Shown one piece after another: positions 34,805 to 44,736 of a DNA stretch of 64,000 nucleotides. Numbering within the stretch: position 1 is the first letter of the stretch; each line of letters starts with the position of its first letter. Source of the DNA: Ruminococcaceae bacterium UBA1405 (lineage in GTDB: Bacteria; Bacillota; Clostridia; Oscillospirales; Ruminococcaceae); contig DBQB01000009.1 of assembly GCA_002305685.1 (NCBI GenBank), forward strand, positions 1-64,000. Reading direction: 5' to 3'. The position numbers and the translations under genes were made by a program. The notes beneath the pieces are model-generated. The model searched no databases. It was not told where the DNA came from and saw only the letters and a list, made by a program, of their open reading frames with translations.

Positions 34805-36829
34805 TTACAGCGATTGCTCTGGCCCTGTTTCCAGCATCCGTAAAAATGCGGCCTCATCCAAAATCGGGATGCCCAGATCGGTAGCCTTTTTCAGCTTGCT
34901 TCCGGCTTCCTCCCCTGCCAACAGATAACTGGTCTTTTTGGACACCGAACCGCTCACCTTGCCGCCCAAAGCCTCTATCTTTTCTTTGGCCTCGCTGCGG
35001 CTCATGGTGGGCAGCGTCCCGGTGAGCACAAAGGTGAGCCCGGAAAGCAGATCCCCCTTGGGCGCTAAGGTGGAGGTCATGTTCACCCCTTGTTGACGCA
35101 GACGCGCAATCAGTTCTCGGGTTGCCTCCAAAGAGAAAAACGCCACCACATTTTCCGCCATAACCTCACCAAAGCCGTCAATGGCGCTGATCTCCTCCTG
35201 CTTGGCGGCAAGCAGCTGATCCATGGTCGGAAACTTTTGGCACAAAAGCTGGGAAGCACGTTGCCCGACATTGCGGATTCCCAGCGCAAATACCAGCCGG
35301 GACAGATCGTTATTCTTGGATTTTTCCAGCGCCGCCATCAGATTGGCCGCGCTTTTCTCCCCCATCTTGTCCAGTGATGCAATGGTTTCAGGCTGTAGGG
35401 CGTAGAGATCTGCCGGGGAATGCACCGCTCCCACCTTCACCAGCGCCAACAGGATAGCCGGCCCAAGCCCGTCAATATCCATTGCGTCCCGGGAGGCAAA
35501 ATGAATCAGGTGTCTCAACAGCTGAGCGGGACAGTCCACATTGGTACACCGCAGTGCCGCCTCCCCTTCATCCCGTACCGCCGGACTGCCGCAGGATGGG
35601 CATATCGCGGGAATCTGATAAACTGGTTTGTCTGGATGGTGATCTACCGTTCCAATCACCTCTGGAATGATATCTCCCGCCTTACGCACCAAAATCCGAT
35701 CGCCAATGGCGATCTGTTTTTCGTCAATAAAGTCCTGGTTGTGCAGCACCGCACGGCTGACGGTGGTACCTGCCAACTGTATCGGTTCAAAGACCGCGGT
35801 AGGGGTCAGCGCACCGGTTCGCCCCACCTGAATCTCAATATCCAGCAGTGTTGTCTCCTTAACTTCCGGCGGATATTTGTATGCAGCCGCCCAACGGGGG
35901 AATTTTGCGGTGGAACCCAGCATTTGACGATGTGTAAAGTTGTCCACCTTTACAACCGCTCCATCGATCCCAAACCCGAATTCACTGCGATTTTCCCCAA
36001 TTCGACCGATTTCCGCAATGGCATCCTGGATTTTTGTATAGGTCCGATAGCTGGGAATGACATGAAAGCCGAGCCTGCCCAGATAATCCAGCGACTGCTT
36101 ATGCCCGGTAATCTCCTCGCCCCCACGCTGCTGCTGAATATTGAAAACAAAGATATCCAGCCGGCGGGAGGCGGTGACCTTGGGGTTCTTTTGCCGAAGA
36201 GAACCGGCAGCAGCGTTGCGGGGATTTTTAAACGGCTGTTCCCCCATCAGCTCCTGCTGTTCCGAGAGAGCGGCAAATACCGCTTTGGGCATATACACTT
36301 CCCCGCGAACCTCCAAAAATTCCACCGGTTCAGTGAGCTTTAACGGGACGGAGCGGATGGTCCTCAGATTCTCTGTGATGTCCTCACCGGTGATTCCATC
36401 CCCGCGGGTAGAACCTCTGGTAAAAATTCCGTCAACATATTCCAGCGAAACCGAAAGCCCATCGATCTTCGGCTCCACCACATAAACGGGATCCGATACC
36501 GTCTCCCGTACCCGTCGGTCAAAATCCAAAAGCTCTTCATTGCTGAACACATCCGCCAGACTGCCCATCTGTACCAGATGGGTGACCGGGGAAAACTGGT
36601 TGGCCGACGCCTCCCCTACCCGGCTGGTAGGGGAATCCGGCGTCCAGAACTGAGGATACGCCGCCTCCAGCTCTTCCAACTCCCGAAGCATACGATCAAA
36701 GGTGAAATCATCGATTTGGGGATCGTTGAGCACATAATAACGGTGATTGTGGTAATGCAGCTGCTCCCGCAGCGTTTCTATCTTCTTTTGAATCTCCTTG
36801 AGCGGAGCATTGGCATTTGTTTCATCCAT
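34805..36829 (-). CDS. ligA: NAD-dependent DNA ligase
   Basis: A 674-aa replicative and repair ligase. The adenylated lysine is in EPKIDGLSVSL (KxDG, near residue 118). The OB fold follows, then the four-Cys zinc finger (CPSCGSPAV...CTNVDCPAQ, about 410-435), helix-hairpin-helix repeats (about 450-580) and a C-terminal BRCT domain (LSGLTFVLTGTLPTMSRSEAKE, about 592-674). GGAGG lies 8 nt before the ATG. Complete and standard length. Confidence 0.97.
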   Translation of the reverse strand: MDETNANAPLKEIQKKIETLREQLHYHNHRYYVLNDPQIDDFTFDRMLRELEELEAAYPQFWTPDSPTSRVGEASANQFSPVTHLVQMGSLADVFSNEELLDFDRRVRETVSDPVYVVEPKIDGLSVSLEYVDGIFTRGSTRGDGITGEDITENLRTIRSVPLKLTEPVEFLEVRGEVYMPKAVFAALSEQQELMGEQPFKNPRNAAAGSLRQKNPKVTASRRLDIFVFNIQQQRGGEEITGHKQSLDYLGRLGFHVIPSYRTYTKIQDAIAEIGRIGENRSEFGFGIDGAVVKVDNFTHRQMLGSTAKFPRWAAAYKYPPEVKETTLLDIEIQVGRTGALTPTAVFEPIQLAGTTVSRAVLHNQDFIDEKQIAIGDRILVRKAGDIIPEVIGTVDHHPDKPVYQIPAICPSCGSPAVRDEGEAALRCTNVDCPAQLLRHLIHFASRDAMDIDGLGPAILLALVKVGAVHSPADLYALQPETIASLDKMGEKSAANLMAALEKSKNNDLSRLVFALGIRNVGQRASQLLCQKFPTMDQLLAAKQEEISAIDGFGEVMAENVVAFFSLEATRELIARLRQQGVNMTSTLAPKGDLLSGLTFVLTGTLPTMSRSEAKEKIEALGGKVSGSVSKKTSYLLAGEEAGSKLKKATDLGIPILDEAAFLRMLETGPEQSL

Positions 36830-36948
36830 CTTTACGACCTCCCGGTGTGTAATTCTGCTTCACGGTTATCCCCGGACCTTCCGGATTCTCTTTGAGACAC
36901 CACAAAATACATCCTTATTTTATCACAAAGCCGCTATAAAATCCACGG

Positions 36949-37608
36949 TCAACCACCGATCCCCTCCAGGCCCGCAAAAAACTCCGGCACAGCGCCTACA
37001 ATCACTGTTTCCGCCACACAAAAATCTTGAGAGACGGTTGTGGAAACCGTATACCCGGGAATCACCGCCGCCACCTCAGCTTCAATATGCAGCACAATCT
37101 GATGCAGCGTCTGGTTGATGCCGGCGGAAGCGAAATCGTTGGCAAGGCTGGTGTGGACATATCCAATGGGGACAATCCGCAGCTGCACAAGAGGTCCCCG
37201 CCCTGATAACAGATTTCCTCCAAATATCGTTCCCAAAGGCACAGCGATATCCTGCCGCAGCTGCTCCTGCAAACAGCCGTCAACCGCTCTGGTCAACCTG
37301 GAACGGAGCAGATTAAACTCAATGACATGGGTCTCAATGGCAGTAATCTCCCCCAAACTGTTGTGGCGAAGGGTTACCAGATCCCCATAAGAGATTTCCT
37401 CCTGCTCCAACACCTCCTCCACTGCCTGATTGATGGCCCGCACTGCGGCAACCTGTGCCTGATGCAGCGCAAAGGTTTCCATCACTGGACGCACCTGTCT
37501 ATCCGCAAGCATCACGCCCAACCCCAACAATATGGTAAACAGCAGCACCCGGATCCAGAGTTTCAGCTTTCTGCGTCTCGGGACCGGAAAAATTGGTGGA
37601 TACGCCAT
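36949..37608 (-). CDS. yunB: Sporulation protein YunB
   Basis: A 219-aa protein with one N-terminal membrane segment (about residues 18-36, WIRVLLFTILLGLGVMLAD). The extracytoplasmic part matches YunB: INQAVEEVLEQEEISYGDLV, then VPLGTIFGGNLLSGRGP and GINQTLHQIVLHIEAEVAAVIPGY. yunB belongs to the SigE regulon in Bacillus. I chose the ATG at 37608, 10 nt behind AAAGGA. Confidence 0.88.
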   Translation of the reverse strand: MAYPPIFPVPRRRKLKLWIRVLLFTILLGLGVMLADRQVRPVMETFALHQAQVAAVRAINQAVEEVLEQEEISYGDLVTLRHNSLGEITAIETHVIEFNLLRSRLTRAVDGCLQEQLRQDIAVPLGTIFGGNLLSGRGPLVQLRIVPIGYVHTSLANDFASAGINQTLHQIVLHIEAEVAAVIPGYTVSTTVSQDFCVAETVIVGAVPEFFAGLEGIGG

Positions 37609-37710
37609 CTGCAACAAATCCTTTCCGCAAAACCTCTATGGCCCTATGGCTCATTATATTCACCGGCATCAAAGGGGTTTCACGGTTGCGGAAAAATCCA
37701 GGACAACTTA

Positions 37711-37739
37711 CAAAAAGGGCCGTGACCAAGGTCACAGCC
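37711..37739 (-). terminator. Terminator of the DUF4364 gene
   Basis: A stem of about 9 bp (GGCCGTGAC region with GTCACAGCC, loop 4 nt) followed on the minus strand by CCTTTTTG, 10 nt behind the stop codon. Confidence 0.7.
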
Positions 37740-37748
37740 GTAGTAAAC

Positions 37749-38312
37749 TTATATTTCATCAGTAAACAGGGCCAACACCGATCGGTACGCTTTGGTGGGA
37801 TTCTTCATAAATGCAGCCCGGATGCTCTCGCACTGTGCCGGACCGGGGGCAAACAACGTCAGACGCATCAGGTCGCTTCCAATATCCGACACCACCAGGG
37901 TTACCTGATATCCATCGGGAACCTGTTTGATCTCCACATAATTCTCTTCCATCAACCGTTTGTGGGCAAAATATGCGCCTGAAACTGCCAACCCTTTTTC
38001 CCGTATGGTCAGTGGGACACTGTGTTCAAAGGTTTTCGCCGTTGCAATTCCGGTATCGGTGAGGGTATATTCTTCATCGCCGTTTTCCAGCGAGGATGCT
38101 TCGATTTTTTTGGCTTCCTTTAGGTGGCTGATGGCAGATGCGAACTCAAAATAATTGACCATTCCATCGGTCTGTACGACCTCCCCCAGCTGGGAAAAGC
38201 TGACCGGCGATCCAATATGCATCAGCAGATAGCAGACAAATACCTGTACCTCAAAATCGTTGGTCAAGCCACCGGGCTGAATGCCGGCGGTAAAGGCATT
38301 TTGAAATTCCAA
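37749..38312 (-). CDS. DUF4364 family protein (winged-helix-like)
   Basis: A 187-aa cytosolic protein of the clostridial DUF4364 family. The N-terminal 100 residues look like a winged helix (FVCYLLMHIGSPVSFSQLGEVV, FASAISHLKEAKKIEAS, then the wing EEYTLTDTGIATAKTF), so a transcriptional regulator is possible. The C-terminal 85 residues are beta-rich. Start is TTG with GGGAGGTG upstream. It is a single-gene unit with its own terminator. Targets unknown. Confidence 0.75.
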   Translation of the reverse strand: MEFQNAFTAGIQPGGLTNDFEVQVFVCYLLMHIGSPVSFSQLGEVVQTDGMVNYFEFASAISHLKEAKKIEASSLENGDEEYTLTDTGIATAKTFEHSVPLTIREKGLAVSGAYFAHKRLMEENYVEIKQVPDGYQVTLVVSDIGSDLMRLTLFAPGPAQCESIRAAFMKNPTKAYRSVLALFTDEI

Positions 38313-38539
38313 AACAAAGCACCTCCCGTTTCGTTGGCGGCTGAATCACACGGCAGCCCGTCACGGTGCTGCTCCTGTTCCTATTTTACCGCAAATCGCC
38401 CCTGATGAAAAGAGGGTTTTCCGTTTTTCCCCATACCGATCCCCAGCTACTTTGTGGGGCAACATATTTTTCCTTCTTTTTTCATAGGATAGCTACACAC
38501 GGGTCTATCAGGATTCCCACGAGAAAGGAATGGTTTGAC

Positions 38540-41218
38540 TTGACACCAGTAAAACAGCCGGAAACGGTTATCACACCAGCCCAAATCAACGGCCTGAGCA
38601 GTGAACAGGCAAAGCAAAAGCTTTCTCAACAAGGTCCCAACCGATTGGTTTCCGGCAAACAGAAAAACGTTTGCGTACTCTTTTTCTCCCAGTTTAAGGA
38701 TCTGCTGATCTTAATTTTGCTGGCCTCCACCGGGATTTCGGTGTTGATGGGTGAAATGACTGAGGCCATCACCATTGTGATCATCGTTCTGCTCAATGCC
38801 ATCCTAGGTTTTTTACAGGAATACCGCACCGAACAAGCATTGGAAGCGATGAAACAGTTGGCAGCGCCGGAAGCACAGGTGATTCGAGACGGCCGGGCGC
38901 AATCGATTCCTGCGGAAGAGCTGGTGGAAGGCGACATCATCCTGTTAAAAGCCGGCAGCCGCGTCCCTGCGGATGCGCAGTTGGTGGAGGCGGTCGAGCT
39001 TGCTGCGGACGAATCGCTGATTACCGGTGAATCGGTTCCGGTAACCAAACAGGCTTCCCAAAAGGGAAAGGAATTCTCCCCTGGTCCCAACCGCAGCGAT
39101 ATGGTATATATGGGCACCATCCTCACCAAAGGGAGAGGCACCGCAAAAATCATCGGCACCGGGATGAATACCGAGATGGGAAAAATCGCCGGGATGCTTC
39201 ACTCCATAGAGGAGGAAGTGACTCCGTTACAGCGGAAATTGGATCAGCTGGGACGGTATCTCGCCATCGGTTGTGTGATCGTCTGCGCTATCGTATCGGT
39301 CACCGGGATTCTGCGCGGCGAACCGGTATTGGATATGGTCATCACTGGTCTATCCTTATCGGTGGCTGCCATTCCGGAAGGTCTTCCCGCCATCGTCACC
39401 ATCACCTTGGCGCTGGCCATGGGACGAATTCTCAAGAAAAACGCCCTGATCCGTCAGCTCCATGCCGTGGAAACATTGGGCTGCGCCGATGTGATCTGTT
39501 CCGACAAAACGGGAACACTCACGGAAAACCGGATGCGGGTACAACAAATTTTGCTGCCCGATCAAAGCTATTCTCTGGATAAAGGGTATCTGACCCCCAA
39601 CGCCGGTAACGACCGAGCCCTCAAGCTTTTGCTGATGGGGGCATCGCTTTGCAACGACGCACAGATGTTTCGGGAAAAAGGTTCCGCCAATGTATACACC
39701 TATGTAGGGGAACCCACAGAGACTGCGCTGTTGGGCGCAGGCGTCATGGCTGGAATGCCGAAAACCGTATTGGAGCGGGAGTGGAACCGTTGTGGGGAGA
39801 TTCCCTTTGATTCCCAGCGAAAGATGATGTCGGTCAATGTACAGGATAAGAGCGGCCGAACGCTGACTCTGGTAAAAGGGGCGCCGGATTACCTCCTGGG
39901 ACGCTGCAGCAATTGTATGACCTCTCATGGAAGCGTTGGGATGACCCCCGCTATACGCAGTCACATCCTGCAACAAAACCAGTATCTGGGCGAACAAGCA
40001 ATGCGAGTGCTGGGATTTGCCTATCGGGAAGCCAATCCAGGAGCCAAAGTGCCGCAGGAGAGCGCCTTAACCTTCTTAGGGCTGTGCGGAATGTTGGATC
40101 CGCCCCGAAAAGAAGCGTTTCGGGCAGTGCGTATCTGCCGCCAGGCTGGAATTCGCCCCATTATGATTACAGGAGATCACAAAAACACCGGCTGTGCTGT
40201 GGCCAGACAGCTGGATATTTTGCGGGAAGGCGATATGGTACTCACCGGCGACGAACTCAACCGGATGGACGATGCCAAATTGCGGGACGCCGTAAAACAT
40301 ACCAGCGTTTTTGCCCGGGTCAGTCCGGGACATAAGCTACGCATTGTGCGGGCGCTCAAACAAAACGGAAATGTGGTTGCCATGACCGGGGATGGGGTTA
40401 ACGATGCGCCGGCAGTGAAGGAAGCAAACATCGGCGTCGCCATGGGGAAAAACGGAACCGACGTCACCCGGGAGGCCGCCGCTTTGATATTGCTGGATGA
40501 CAACTTCGCCACACTGGTCAGCGCCGTGGAGGAAGGCCGGGTCATATACCGAAATATCCGCAAATCCATCCGTTATCTACTCTCCTGCAACATTGGAGAG
40601 GTCCTCACCATGTTTGTGGGGATGCTGATGGGGCTGCCGGTGACACTGCTCCCCATCCAGATTCTGCTGGTCAATCTGGCGACCGACGGCCTACCCGCCA
40701 TCGCACTGGGATTGGAACCTCCCGAAAAGGATATCATGAAACAGCGACCTCGCAACACCAACGACTCGGTATTTTCCCAAGGCCTTCTCTCCACCATCCT
40801 GTTTCGCGGATGTCTGATCGGGCTAACCACACTGTGGGTTTTCACCAGCGTACTGAAGGATGCCGGACTGGATGCAGCCAGAACCGCTGCTCTGGTAACC
40901 CTGGTAATGACCCAGCTGTTTTATCTGTTTGAATGCAAACAGGAACACAAAAACATCTTCCAGATCAATCTGTTTTCCAATCCCCAACTGATCTTGGCAG
41001 CACTCAGTTCGCTCACCATTTTAACTCTGGTCGTCTTTTTTCCTCCGCTGCAAACCGTCTTTCAGACCGTTTCCCTTACCGGCAGACAGTTGGCGCTGAT
41101 CTTCCTCTCCAGCTGCGCGACTCCAGTGCTCTCCGCTATCTTTTCCGGCGGACATATTTTTTCCAAGCATTATCACCTGCAGAAATCCGAAACCCATACA
41201 TTGGAAAAAGGCTTGTAA
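38540..41218 (+). CDS. Cation-translocating P-type ATPase (Ca2+/PMCA-SERCA type)
   Basis: An 892-aa P2-type ATPase with about ten membrane segments. The actuator motif TGES is near residue 170. The phosphorylation motif is SDKTGTLTEN near 320 (Asp of DKTGT), the hinge MTGDGVNDAPAVKEANIG near 616, and the M4 ion site PEGLPA near 280. This layout fits Ca2+ export. The TTG start at 38540 has AGAAAGGA upstream; the longer frame to 38366 runs through non-conserved sequence. The 230 nt before it hold no RNA element I recognise. A terminator follows directly. Confidence 0.9.
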   Translation: MTPVKQPETVITPAQINGLSSEQAKQKLSQQGPNRLVSGKQKNVCVLFFSQFKDLLILILLASTGISVLMGEMTEAITIVIIVLLNAILGFLQEYRTEQALEAMKQLAAPEAQVIRDGRAQSIPAEELVEGDIILLKAGSRVPADAQLVEAVELAADESLITGESVPVTKQASQKGKEFSPGPNRSDMVYMGTILTKGRGTAKIIGTGMNTEMGKIAGMLHSIEEEVTPLQRKLDQLGRYLAIGCVIVCAIVSVTGILRGEPVLDMVITGLSLSVAAIPEGLPAIVTITLALAMGRILKKNALIRQLHAVETLGCADVICSDKTGTLTENRMRVQQILLPDQSYSLDKGYLTPNAGNDRALKLLLMGASLCNDAQMFREKGSANVYTYVGEPTETALLGAGVMAGMPKTVLEREWNRCGEIPFDSQRKMMSVNVQDKSGRTLTLVKGAPDYLLGRCSNCMTSHGSVGMTPAIRSHILQQNQYLGEQAMRVLGFAYREANPGAKVPQESALTFLGLCGMLDPPRKEAFRAVRICRQAGIRPIMITGDHKNTGCAVARQLDILREGDMVLTGDELNRMDDAKLRDAVKHTSVFARVSPGHKLRIVRALKQNGNVVAMTGDGVNDAPAVKEANIGVAMGKNGTDVTREAAALILLDDNFATLVSAVEEGRVIYRNIRKSIRYLLSCNIGEVLTMFVGMLMGLPVTLLPIQILLVNLATDGLPAIALGLEPPEKDIMKQRPRNTNDSVFSQGLLSTILFRGCLIGLTTLWVFTSVLKDAGLDAARTAALVTLVMTQLFYLFECKQEHKNIFQINLFSNPQLILAALSSLTILTLVVFFPPLQTVFQTVSLTGRQLALIFLSSCATPVLSAIFSGGHIFSKHYHLQKSETHTLEKGL

Positions 41219-41225
41219 AAAGATA

Positions 41226-41261
41226 CAGCGAAAGCGGAAAGTTCCGTTTTCGCTGTTTTTT
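41226..41261. terminator. Bidirectional terminator between the ATPase and methyltransferase genes
   Basis: A stem of about 13 bp (CAGCGAAAGCGGA with TTCCGTTTTCGCTG, one G-U pair) followed by TTTTTT on the plus strand. It lies between two converging genes. Confidence 0.85.
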
Positions 41262-41276
41262 GGTTATATGGTGTAC

Positions 41277-42473
41277 TCAACGCTGCGGCGGCAACGGCGC
41301 CATCCGCTCAATGGAGGGAGATACCTGCAAAAAGTCCCGCAGCCCACAGTACCGCAGATATGCCTGGCGGCAATCTTTCTCTCTTCTATGTCCTCGCACC
41401 GCCCGCAACATCAAATTTTTTGGGGTGTGTTCCGCCTCAATAAACTCAAACACCTGCACCTGATACCCAGCTGCCTCCAGATAGGTAGCGCGCAGCGCGT
41501 CGGTGGCAATATCCGCCAACCGGTGCTTGAGGATACCGTGCCGGGTAATCTCCTGCAACGCATCACAGTGCATCTGATTTGCCAACTCGTGATGGCAGCA
41601 AGGCACCGACAGGATGGTTTTGGAATTGCTGGCAATGGCTTGCGCCAACGCTGCATCGGTGGCTGTGTCACAGGCGTGAAGAGAAACGGTGAGATCCACA
41701 TCAGGGATCGGTACAAACCCACCGATATCCCCCACCTGAAACCGAATTCCGGAAAGCCCCAACTGCGCGACAATGCTGTTACACAGTTCGATGACGTCTT
41801 CCTTGAGATCCAGCCCCACAATATCTGTTTCCAGCCCCTTGATTTTGGTAAAATAATAGTGAAGAGCAAAGGTAAGATAGCTTTTCCCACAGCCAAAGTC
41901 TACCACCTTGACAGGTCGGTCTGTTGGAAAATAGCGAGACAAATCTTCCAGATATTCCATAAAACGGTTGATTTGACGGTATTTGTCCTGCTTTTTGTCC
42001 AGCACCCGCCCGTTTTGATCGGTAATTCCCAGCCGAATCAAAAAATCCACCGGGCCTTCCGGCAGAATACGATGCTTGCTTCGGTTGTGTGCTTTTGGCT
42101 CAATCGCTTCCGCACTCTCTTCCAGTTTCTGCAAACTGCCAGTCACCTTAATCTGTCCTTTGGAGGAGATGAGCAGTTGGGCCTCCCCGGCCGTGGTAAA
42201 CAGGTTCCACTGGCGGTATCCCTCCGTCCATTGGGAAAGAATCGTTGGCAGTTGATCCAGAGCAATATTTTGATGTAAAGCTTTTCCATCCTTCATCTGC
42301 CGGGTCAGCTGAAGAAAGGTCTGTCCCTTGAGTTTCACCGGTTTTACCTCGCCCCGCACCACCGTTTTATCCTGGGGCTTACTCAGTATGATCCGGCTGA
42401 CTGTATTTTTTTCTAACAACTGACACAGAAGTTGCAGTGTTTTTTCCTTGGGGTCTATCTTCATTTCGGGCAT
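41277..42473 (-). CDS. Class I SAM-dependent methyltransferase (Methyltransf_32-like)
   Basis: A 398-aa protein. The first 150 residues are a non-catalytic region (ISSKGQIKVTGSLQKLEES). The SAM fold follows with VKVVDFGCGKSYLTFALHYYF (about 188-208), then IVGLDLK and VSLHACDTATD and the CCHHELANQM motif. This pattern is known from GSTCD-like methyltransferases, thought to act on RNA or protein, but the substrate is unknown. No clear ribosome-binding site precedes either Met1 or Met4. It lies about 40 nt behind cinA and may be co-transcribed. Confidence 0.75.
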   Translation of the reverse strand: MPEMKIDPKEKTLQLLCQLLEKNTVSRIILSKPQDKTVVRGEVKPVKLKGQTFLQLTRQMKDGKALHQNIALDQLPTILSQWTEGYRQWNLFTTAGEAQLLISSKGQIKVTGSLQKLEESAEAIEPKAHNRSKHRILPEGPVDFLIRLGITDQNGRVLDKKQDKYRQINRFMEYLEDLSRYFPTDRPVKVVDFGCGKSYLTFALHYYFTKIKGLETDIVGLDLKEDVIELCNSIVAQLGLSGIRFQVGDIGGFVPIPDVDLTVSLHACDTATDAALAQAIASNSKTILSVPCCHHELANQMHCDALQEITRHGILKHRLADIATDALRATYLEAAGYQVQVFEFIEAEHTPKNLMLRAVRGHRREKDCRQAYLRYCGLRDFLQVSPSIERMAPLPPQR

Positions 42474-42514
42474 ACCGTGTCCGTCCTTTTTTCTATAATC
42501 TTATGGCTTTTATC

Positions 42515-43762
42515 TCATAGAACTTCCAGTGCGCGGATTGCCAGCGCCAACGCGTTGGAGGAAGCGAGATAACGGATGTTCTCCCGTTCGTTGCGCCGTC
42601 CACGGCTCAGATGCAGCTCCAGTACCTCCTCAAAACCGTCACAGCTGGCACAAACATACACCAGTCCCACTGGTTTTTCCGGCGTACCTCCGCCGGGGCC
42701 AGCAATACCGGTCACGGATACGCCGATATCCGCTCCGGATAACCGCCGTACCCCTCTTGCCATCTCCCGCGCGGTTTGCTCAGAAACCTCTGTATACTGC
42801 TCCAACGTCTGCTCCGAAACGCCCAGCACTTGTGCTTTGATGCGGTTGGAATAGGAGACAATGCCACATTCAAACACCTGAGAGGAACCGGCAATCTCGG
42901 TGATCCGTTTGGATACCAGACCGGCTGTACAGGATTCCGCCGTCGCAATCTTCCGGTTTTTTTCCAGCAGCTTTTGTACCAGTGCGTTTTGCAGAGAACC
43001 TACGTCTATACCATATACCACATCCCCCAACAAATCGCAGATCTCCCCTACCACCGGACGAATCCGCTGCTCCGCTTCTTCCACATCCTTGGCACTGGCA
43101 GTCACACGAAGCTGCACTTCCCCTTCTTTTGCATAGGGAGCCACCGTGGGATTGAGATGGGAAAGCATATAGCTTTTCAGCTTATCCTCCACCATCGATT
43201 CTCCCATCCCAAAGATATGAATCACATGGGAGAGAAGCACCGTATCCGAAAGGGATTTGAGATAGGGAATTACCTCCTCATGGAACATGGGTTCCATCTC
43301 CCGAGGCGGTCCAGGCAACAGCACCACCCGCTTGCCGTTTTGTTCCACAGCTAAGCCCGGCGCCGTGCCATAATTGTTCTGAAACACCCGAGCGCCTTTG
43401 GGCATCCAGGCCTGCTTTTCGTTGTTGTGGGTCATCACCCGACCGGTACGGTTAAAATATGCCGTGATGGCATTCAGAGAGGGCTGATGCAACTCCATCG
43501 GCAAAGAAAATGCTTCTGCCACCGTCTCCTTGGTCAGATCGTCATAGGTAGGGCCTAGCCCTCCGGTCATTACCACCAGATCCGAGCGGGAGAGAGCCAG
43601 AGAAAGCGCCTGCTTTAACCGGGAAGGGTTATCCCCCACCACCGACTGAAAATACACGTTAATGCCGATGGCTGCAAGCTCCCTGGCAGCATAGGCCGCA
43701 TTGGTGTTTACAATGTCCCCCAATAGCAGTTCGGTTCCGACACACAGTATCTCTGCAATCAT
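42515..43762 (-). CDS. cinA: CinA-family protein (competence/damage-inducible, NMN deamidase)
   Basis: A 415-aa two-domain protein. The N-terminal MoCF-like domain (EILCVGTELLLGDIVNTN, MTGGLGPTYDDLTKE, LLPGPPREMEPM) covers residues 1-170. The C-terminal CinA domain (about 255-415, TAESCTAGLVSKRITEIAGSS, VSVTGIAGPGGGTPEKPVG) is the nicotinamide-nucleotide amidase. The ATG at 43762 has GAAGGGAG about 10 nt upstream. In Firmicutes it is often linked to recA; not so here. Confidence 0.95.
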   Translation of the reverse strand: MIAEILCVGTELLLGDIVNTNAAYAARELAAIGINVYFQSVVGDNPSRLKQALSLALSRSDLVVMTGGLGPTYDDLTKETVAEAFSLPMELHQPSLNAITAYFNRTGRVMTHNNEKQAWMPKGARVFQNNYGTAPGLAVEQNGKRVVLLPGPPREMEPMFHEEVIPYLKSLSDTVLLSHVIHIFGMGESMVEDKLKSYMLSHLNPTVAPYAKEGEVQLRVTASAKDVEEAEQRIRPVVGEICDLLGDVVYGIDVGSLQNALVQKLLEKNRKIATAESCTAGLVSKRITEIAGSSQVFECGIVSYSNRIKAQVLGVSEQTLEQYTEVSEQTAREMARGVRRLSGADIGVSVTGIAGPGGGTPEKPVGLVYVCASCDGFEEVLELHLSRGRRNERENIRYLASSNALALAIRALEVL

Positions 43763-43784
43763 CCGATTCATCTCCCTTCCACTG

Positions 43785-44543
43785 TCAGCGGACAGGATTG
43801 GTCAAGCTGCCAATTCCTTCAATTTCCACTGTAATTTGGTCGCCACGCACCATCGGCGCAATACCGGAGGAGGTTCCAGTCAAAATCAGGTCTCCCGGCA
43901 GAAGCGTCATAATGCGGGAGATATAGCTGATCAGATACGGCACATCAAAAAGCAGATATTTGGTATTGGTGTCTTGCTTAACCGTATCGTTGAGGATGGC
44001 CCGCACCCGCAGGGCGGAGGGGTCCAGCTCCGTCTCAATGTGCGGTCCTACCGGCAAAAAGGTATCAAACCCTTTAGCAATGGTCCACTGCCCGGTGGGA
44101 ATCTGCAAATCCCGCGCCGTCACATCGTTGGCGCAGGTATAGCCGAAAATATATTTCCAAGCCTGCTCCGGCGTCACATCCTTTGCAGTTTTTCCGATTA
44201 CCACCGCCAACTCTGCCTCATAATCCACCCGCTGAGACAGCGCCGGACGGACAATCTCCTCCCCCGGCCCAATCACCGCGGTGGTCGGCTTGATGAAAAG
44301 CACCGGACTTTCCGGGGTTGCCATGCCAAACTCCGCAATATGATCCTTGTAGTTAAGGCCAACACATACTGCTTTGGAGGGAACTACCGGCGCCAACAGC
44401 TGTACTTGGTGCACGTCTACCCCTTCTCCGGAAATGGTATAATCCCCGAAAATATCCCCATCAACAGGATACACCTTTTGTGTTTGTCCACAGAGTTTTC
44501 CATAACCAATTTTATCATCCAAACGATAACGCACGATCTTCAC
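43785..44543 (-). CDS. Fumarylacetoacetate hydrolase-family protein
   Basis: A 252-aa FAH-family enzyme. The metal-binding motif is seen in YEAELAVVIGKTAKDV (about residues 132-147), with CVGLNYKDHIAE (about 60-71) and LLPGDLILTGTSSGIAPM at the end. Such proteins are acylpyruvases, oxaloacetate decarboxylases or hydratases; which one is not visible. Start is GTG, 10 nt behind AAAGGA. It is read with cinA downstream (14-nt gap holding the cinA start region). Confidence 0.88.
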   Translation of the reverse strand: MKIVRYRLDDKIGYGKLCGQTQKVYPVDGDIFGDYTISGEGVDVHQVQLLAPVVPSKAVCVGLNYKDHIAEFGMATPESPVLFIKPTTAVIGPGEEIVRPALSQRVDYEAELAVVIGKTAKDVTPEQAWKYIFGYTCANDVTARDLQIPTGQWTIAKGFDTFLPVGPHIETELDPSALRVRAILNDTVKQDTNTKYLLFDVPYLISYISRIMTLLPGDLILTGTSSGIAPMVRGDQITVEIEGIGSLTNPVR

Positions 44544-44599
44544 AAATCATCTTTCCTTTCCCAAAGCTATTTTCAAAGCAGTTTGGTGAGATTGGTTTT

Positions 44600-44628
44600 A
44601 TTTTATCACCTTTTTCCCGTGGTTACAA
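44600..44628 (-). promoter_or_regulatory. Promoter of the FAH-family gene and cinA
   Basis: On the minus strand TTGTAA (44628-44623) and TAAAAT (44605-44600) are separated by 17 nt, about 57 nt before the start codon. Confidence 0.7.
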
Positions 44629-44666
44629 TATAATGGAAAGGATCGATACATTCCTTTTTTGTGCGC

Positions 44667-44695
44667 TTGACGGGATTTTTCGTTCATGTTACAAT
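44667..44695 (+). promoter_or_regulatory. Promoter of glmS
   Basis: TTGACG (44667-44672) and TACAAT (44690-44695) are separated by 17 nt. The start would be near 44702, about 35 nt before the ribozyme cleavage site. Confidence 0.85.
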
Positions 44696-44736
44696 GAAGG
44701 CGGCATGGATACATATTTTTTGCAGCATCGGGTATA

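Noticed and set aside
37499..37759. 86-aa minus-strand frame starting with a signal-peptide-like segment between the DUF4364 gene and yunB
   Set aside because: It overlaps the yunB N-terminus in another frame, has no ribosome-binding site and runs through the DUF4364 terminator hairpin.
38313..38539. Possible metal-sensing riboswitch (yybP-ykoY type) before the P-type ATPase
   Set aside because: The leader has a small CCCCA/TGGGG hairpin but not the conserved blocks of that class.
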